Source of the DNA: Auanema rhodensis
Lineage: Eukaryota; Nematoda; Chromadorea; Rhabditida; Rhabditidae
NCBI GenBank assembly: GCA_964057225.1
Contig: OZ059894.1
Location: 10,674,131-10,738,130, forward strand
DNA: 64,000 nucleotides
Direction: 5' to 3'
Part shown: piece by piece, positions 61,597 through 64,000 of the stretch
How positions within the stretch are numbered: position 1 is the stretch's first letter
Layout: every line of letters begins with the position of its first letter
Made by a program: the position numbers and the translations under genes
The notes under the pieces: model-generated
The model's input: only the letters and a program-made list of their open reading frames with translations
Told to the model about the DNA's origin: nothing
The model's database searches: none

Positions 61597-63433
61597 TATC
61601 GTTTACAATGTTACAAATTGTCTTTTTACAATACTTTTGATGAGTGCTATCACTTATACGGTGTTGGAATTCCGTAAATAGCGAGAGATATGGAGACAAA
61701 ATTTTTTTAAAACGGGAAGTGATCAAAGAACATCTTTGTTTCTAAAGTTAGACGAGGAACTAAGATTCTACACGTGTTTTTGTTATTAGTTCCATTCAAG
61801 TCATATCTATATCACATCCCCTTCTCTTTTCTCACGAAGCTAACTAGTATCAAACAAAGTATTTCTCTCTGTTCTTCATCTTTTAAGCCTGTCACGCATA
61901 TCTTGCGTGAGCTAAATTCGCTTTCTTTTTATTTGTATGGCGCTAATTGTCTGATCATAGTCATCAGCCTGCATTTTGAGAGCATATGTGATTTGAAATA
62001 TCGGTCACTAGATGAGACCAGTTTTTTGCCGACGCTGTTATTATCATTTCCATTTTTGTATTTCGATTCCGATTATCTTAAGACTAAGTTGTTATGAGAC
62101 AGCGTCAAGGGTGACACCTTATGTTGGATAATCAGATACGTTTTAGAGCGACCAGGGAAAGTATGAGACATTCATGATCTCGAACTTCCCACTACTATGA
62201 GCTATTATTTCTCAATTTAATAGGAACATGTTTGATCCACTATTGCTTGATTAATCTATTAAAAAACTAATATATCATGTTTGTTTGTTATATTCGAATA
62301 TAATGGATATATTAAACGTTTCTATTAGTTCATAATTTTCGATAGAAACTTGTTTCTTGATGTTTAGTCAGCAACAGTTCGGACAACATCTTGAACACTA
62401 ACTTGACGTTATTAATGGTTTTGACATAAAGTTTACAAGTAGAACGAAGTGTTGAACTTATTTAATTAGATAAAATACTAAAGAGTTTTATATATTTTCT
62501 TTATTAGAGATATGAATTATATTCTTTCATTTTCAATTTCTGATGTCTAGTATATGAACTTGATCTTTTTGGAGAATAATAACTTACAACATTGGTATCA
62601 TAGAAGCTGGTCAACTCTTCAGTTCTACCTTTTAAGCTAAAATATTGTCTCTTTGAATATTTTGATTATCATATTTTCAATAATTAAGTTTGAATTGTTG
62701 AAAATGTCTAAGAGATTAGATTTTTTAAACTTTTATCGAAGTTGACTTTCTTCTAAACGACATAGATGGAATCCTAGATTTCTTCTTGTTCTGTTTTTTA
62801 AAATTATCAAATAGAAGAATACAACGTACTAAAAGTGATTGGAGAAGATTAATGATGATCTGGTCCAACTGATATCACGTACGCACGTGATGTCATGTCA
62901 TCGACTTTATACCATCGATTGACAGCTCTCTAAGTCACTAATTTCGTCGAATTTGGCAATCTCGAAATTAGTGATTTTGATTTGAAGTTCATATTCAAAT
63001 AGCTGCTAAGATTTGATAAAATAATGATAAAACGGATAAAATATAAGAATTTATTGCACTAGGAACAAGTAACAATTAGTGCTTCAAGTTCTTATGAGAA
63101 TAAAATACAAGTACAAGTATTTACATGAGAATTGAGTAAATTATATACATATTCACAACATATAAGGGGACAAATTATTGAAGACAAATGGCTAAAGAAT
63201 ATGTACAATATGATTTTTTTTGGAATTTAATGGGATAAAAATACCCGTGAGATATAGAGAAAATGAGATGTTTGAATAGAGATTTCGTTGACCATATTTA
63301 GTCTACTGTACAATTTGATATTATTAGAAAAAAAGAAATGTAGAATGGTAGGGAAAGAAATAGTAGATGAAATAGGAATGGTATAGGAAATATGAAATTG
63401 TCACTCCTTATTAGACAATTAAATAGCTGGAAT
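61597..63433. other. Intergenic or uncertain region after the alsin-like gene
   Basis: A Leu/Ser-rich plus-strand frame (61774-62097) has no recognisable domain or splice context. The rest is AT-rich. Further alsin-type exons were looked for and not found. Confidence 0.35.
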
Positions 63434-64000
63434 TTATGAATTGTATCCAGTTAAGAATCCAGTGGTTTTCTTCATTTCACGAACGAAGTCACTAGAGCAT
63501 TCACAGCAGATTGAGCAGATCATACCCATTGGGTATCCTTTGTTATCAGTGCAGCTATTCATAGGAACGAAAGTTTGATGACAAGCTGAACCCTTTTGTT
63601 CCTCCTTTTCCAAATTCAAGCTTCCATCATTAGCAACTGGGCCAACACATCCAGAAAAGTGACATTTTGGTGGTTGAACCTGAAAATGATATTCTTAGAA
63701 ATTCGAAATAGCAACGGAGAAAGTGAGATTCTCAGAGATGGTATTAACCTACCTTATCGAATTCTCCTCCTTCAAGGAATGTGGCGGAGGGGTTAACAAC
63801 AGCTGGAGATTCTTCTCCGAAGTTGAAATAATCCATGTTGGGTTCTTCTGTAGATCGGGAATCCCCAGTTTTAGTTAGTGTTCCAGTGAGCTTTGGAGCG
63901 ACGCCGGGTTGTTGAGTAGCAGAATCGAAATCATCTTCCGAATTCATTTGGATCTCGTCGAGTTTAAATGGAAGAGCAAATTCTTTTTGTTTCTTCATCA
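63434..64000 (-). CDS. Cysteine-rich nematode protein, 5' end beyond window
   Basis: Two exons are visible. The right one (64000-63754) is acidic and reads FALPFKLDEIQMNSEDDFD, then NMDYFNFGEESPAVVNPSAT and FLEGGEFDK. The left one (63679-63434) reads VQPPKCHFSGCVGPVANDGS, then KGSACHQTFVPMNSCTDNKG, YPMGMICSICCECSSDFVRE and ends TTGFLTGYNS. The join is phase 0 across an ORF-free 74-base intron. Nine or more Cys in the last 80 residues suggest an extracellular disulfide domain. I believe it is a nematode-conserved secreted family but cannot name it. A Met at 63998 is in frame, yet no signal peptide follows, so the true start is probably to the right. Confidence 0.65.

Noticed and set aside
61774..62097. 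107-codon Leu/Ser-rich plus-strand frame
   Set aside because: No domain, no splice signals joining it to the alsin-like gene, and no helix spacing typical of membrane proteins.

Overview
The window looks like a nematode nuclear chromosome. Every protein-coding gene is split by GT-AG introns, most only 40-55 bases long. Overall AT content is high. The calmodulin-like gene matches the nematode CAL-1 type, including its N-terminal extension. There is an Srsx-type chemoreceptor, a UDP-glucuronosyltransferase of nematode layout, and several start codons that sit directly behind a splice-acceptor-like sequence, as expected for spliced-leader trans-splicing. I cannot name the species. All identifications come from reading translated exons by eye; no search was run. 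CDS spans below run from start to stop codon and include introns.

Left part, 1-29.8 kb, is gene-dense with tiny introns. In order: a PGAP1 GPI inositol-deacylase (minus, running off the left edge), a MAP4K3/5-type kinase (plus), a SENP6/7-type Ulp1 protease (plus), a decayed mariner transposon, a PPP1R37 homologue (minus), a 59-codon two-helix membrane ORF, an R7-type RGS protein with two possible last exons, then five closely spaced minus-strand genes: E2F, an unknown coiled-coil or histone-fold-like protein, ataxin-3, a MED28-like protein and CLASRP. These five have 131-262 base gaps and may form an operon. They are followed on the plus strand by HYLS-1 and the DMAC2L/ATP5S factor.

Middle part, 29.8-48.5 kb, is sparser. 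It holds an unrecognised minus-strand gene for a highly charged protein (31.5-33.9 kb, seen from phase-matched small exons), mannose-6-phosphate isomerase, about 6 kb of AT-rich DNA with long CT/GA tracts, the cal-1 gene with a candidate distal first exon, an unknown small gene, and the relic of a Merlin/ISXO2-type transposase.

Right part, 49-64 kb, holds an Srsx receptor, a UGT, striatin, an alsin-like RCC1-repeat protein that seems to end early, and the 3' part of a cysteine-rich protein leaving the right edge.

The genes are mostly housekeeping or regulatory (kinase signalling, deSUMOylation, splicing, ubiquitin editing, cell-cycle transcription, centriole assembly) and do not form one pathway. 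I see no rRNA, tRNA, CRISPR array or bacterial-type system. The most unusual items are the candidate operon, the alternative RGS tails, the distal cal-1 exon, two transposon relics and the hidden charged-protein gene.
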